Shown: piece by piece, positions 5,606 through 6,525 of the stretch
How positions within the stretch are numbered: position 1 is the first letter of the stretch
Layout: each line of letters starts with the position of its first letter
NCBI GenBank assembly: GCA_016779685.1
Contig: JADHND010000093.1
Span: forward strand, 1-6,525
Direction of reading: 5' to 3'
Origin: Shewanellaceae bacterium
GTDB taxonomy: Bacteria > Pseudomonadota > Gammaproteobacteria > Enterobacterales > Shewanellaceae
DNA: 6,525 bases
The notes under the pieces: generated by a model
The model's database searches: none
Seen by the model: the letters and a program-made list of their open reading frames with translations, nothing else
Told to the model about the DNA's origin: nothing
Program-made: the position numbers and the translations under genes

Positions 5606-6514
5606 TTACGGATGAGTCTCATTGTTTAGGATGATGTCGTTATTTACATTTGTAGCCACAACCTCAGGGGTAGGCGTCTCTTCTACATTGTAATTAGCTA
5701 CCTTGAACGTATTTTGTTTAATAGTGATGGTCGTGCCTGAGTTTTCAGCGTCATCTTTAACCAGAGTCAGATCTAGCTGAATAATGTGAAATCTCCGAGA
5801 GATGTTGTTGCGGTCATCTTTAGTAATACCGTACCAACCAATATCAGCCCCGCCGTTATTTTTTTCCTCGATTAGAACACGTCTGGTTTCATTTAAAGCC
5901 TCACTTTGTTTTGCTTCATCCGTCAAACTGGCAAAATCCGGCAGCGATGTGAAGCTTTTTGTCAGAAAATTTGCGTATTGAGGGTATCCTACAGTCGCTA
6001 ACGGCTGTGAAAAGTTGACCAGAGAAGTGTCTCTTGCAGCCCCACCACCTTGCTCGGCGACATAACTTGGCATTGTTGTTGTAGCTGGGTTTCTTTTGGT
6101 CTCGCCACTGACGTATTTAAGGCAGCCTCCGTACCACATATTTAGCGAAGCTGGCATCTCATTGGTTGTCAGAAGGCTTTGATTTAAAATGAAACTGCTT
6201 TCATAGGACATGTCTTCACAGCGGCCACTTTTTAAATAAAATGCCGTGTGGGCATCATTTTTTTTCATCACGTTGAGAGCTGTGCCGTCAATACTTAGAA
6301 AATATCCTAAAACTCTGGGTTCGATAGCGCTGCTGCTCTGCCCAATGACAAAATCAATGGTTAATTTCCGTTCCGAATTATCGGCATCAATAACTTTGAT
6401 ATCGCTCACTCGGAAGCTTTTATCTTGTGCAGGCTCGAATTGGCCAGCGCTATTCTGACCAAAATAATTTAAGCTGGCACTTCCATCATAAGCATTGGGT
6501 ATTATTATCTCCAT
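5606..6514 (-). CDS. Unrecognised protein, probably 5'-truncated by the window edge
   Basis: I do not recognise this protein. At least 302 residues are encoded, ending at TAA (5606-5608). The ATG at 6514 has no Shine-Dalgarno sequence, and the frame stays open to the edge (codons for Leu, Val, Glu precede it), so the true start is probably outside. What can be seen is a mostly hydrophilic chain rich in Asn, Ser and Thr, with alternating polar and hydrophobic stretches suggesting beta structure. It has only two cysteines (C99 in GRCED, C131 in GGCLK, about 30 apart, a possible disulfide), aromatic-glycine motifs (MWYGG, DIGWYG), and a Glu/Thr/Pro segment near the C-terminus (VEETPTPEVV). No membrane segment is visible. 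This fits an exported or surface protein whose signal sequence lies off-window, but that is inference. It converges on the operon with 19 bp between stops, so it is a separate transcription unit. Confidence 0.7.
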   Translation of the reverse strand: MEIIIPNAYDGSASLNYFGQNSAGQFEPAQDKSFRVSDIKVIDADNSERKLTIDFVIGQSSSAIEPRVLGYFLSIDGTALNVMKKNDAHTAFYLKSGRCEDMSYESSFILNQSLLTTNEMPASLNMWYGGCLKYVSGETKRNPATTTMPSYVAEQGGGAARDTSLVNFSQPLATVGYPQYANFLTKSFTSLPDFASLTDEAKQSEALNETRRVLIEEKNNGGADIGWYGITKDDRNNISRRFHIIQLDLTLVKDDAENSGTTITIKQNTFKVANYNVEETPTPEVVATNVNNDIILNNETHP

Positions 6515-6525
6515 CTCGACAAGGG

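Noticed and set aside
6070..6092. Ter-like sequence containing TTGTTGTAGCTG
   Set aside because: It differs from the E. coli GTTGTAACTAAA core at several conserved positions, including the AA before the critical C, and lies inside a coding region. A similar weak match on the minus strand near 5653-5668 was dropped for the same reason.
6246..6458. 70-residue plus-strand open frame inside the convergent gene
   Set aside because: It lies fully antisense to the longer minus-strand gene, lacks a ribosome binding site and shows no family motif.

Overview
The window looks like gammaproteobacterial chromosome of fairly low G+C by eye. The best clue is a Tus-family replication terminator protein, a family known mainly from Enterobacterales and some marine relatives such as Vibrio and Pseudoalteromonas. 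Several proteins (MltB, Tus, TusA, MocA) align with their E. coli counterparts as I remember them, but the gene order fum-tus-rst of E. coli is absent. A marine, Marinomonas-like gammaproteobacterium would fit, but the sequence does not prove it.

Layout, left to right. (1) 3-932 (+): 3' part of an mltB-type lytic transglycosylase gene. Its reading frame is open to the left window edge but is broken by an in-frame TAG at 39-41, so it is probably a pseudogene or carries a sequence error. (2) 1026-1913 (+): tus, with its own plausible promoter and a good ribosome binding site. I found no recognisable Ter site beside it. (3) 2018-5586 (+): a tight five-gene operon with gaps of 8 and 3 nt and overlaps of 20 and 4 nt. 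It encodes a two-cluster [2Fe-2S] small subunit of a molybdenum hydroxylase, a triheme periplasmic cytochrome c, an XdhC-family Moco maturation factor, a TusA sulfur carrier and a MocA-type molybdopterin cytidylyltransferase. (4) 5606-6514 (-): an unrecognised gene running convergently, probably cut by the right edge. A long hairpin lies across the convergent junction.

The operon supplies nearly everything an isoquinoline 1-oxidoreductase or nicotinate dehydrogenase type molybdenum hydroxylase needs. The small subunit passes electrons from the Mo site to the cytochrome, MocA makes the cytosine dinucleotide form of the cofactor, and XdhC (with TusA as likely sulfur source) would deliver the sulfurated cofactor. 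The catalytic molybdopterin-binding large subunit is not in the window, although it is normally a neighbour of the small subunit. There is no room or scar for it between the genes present. The points most worth a second look are this missing subunit, the TusA gene built into the operon, the Tus protein with an altered cytosine pocket, the broken mltB, and the 17-bp hairpin at the convergent junction.
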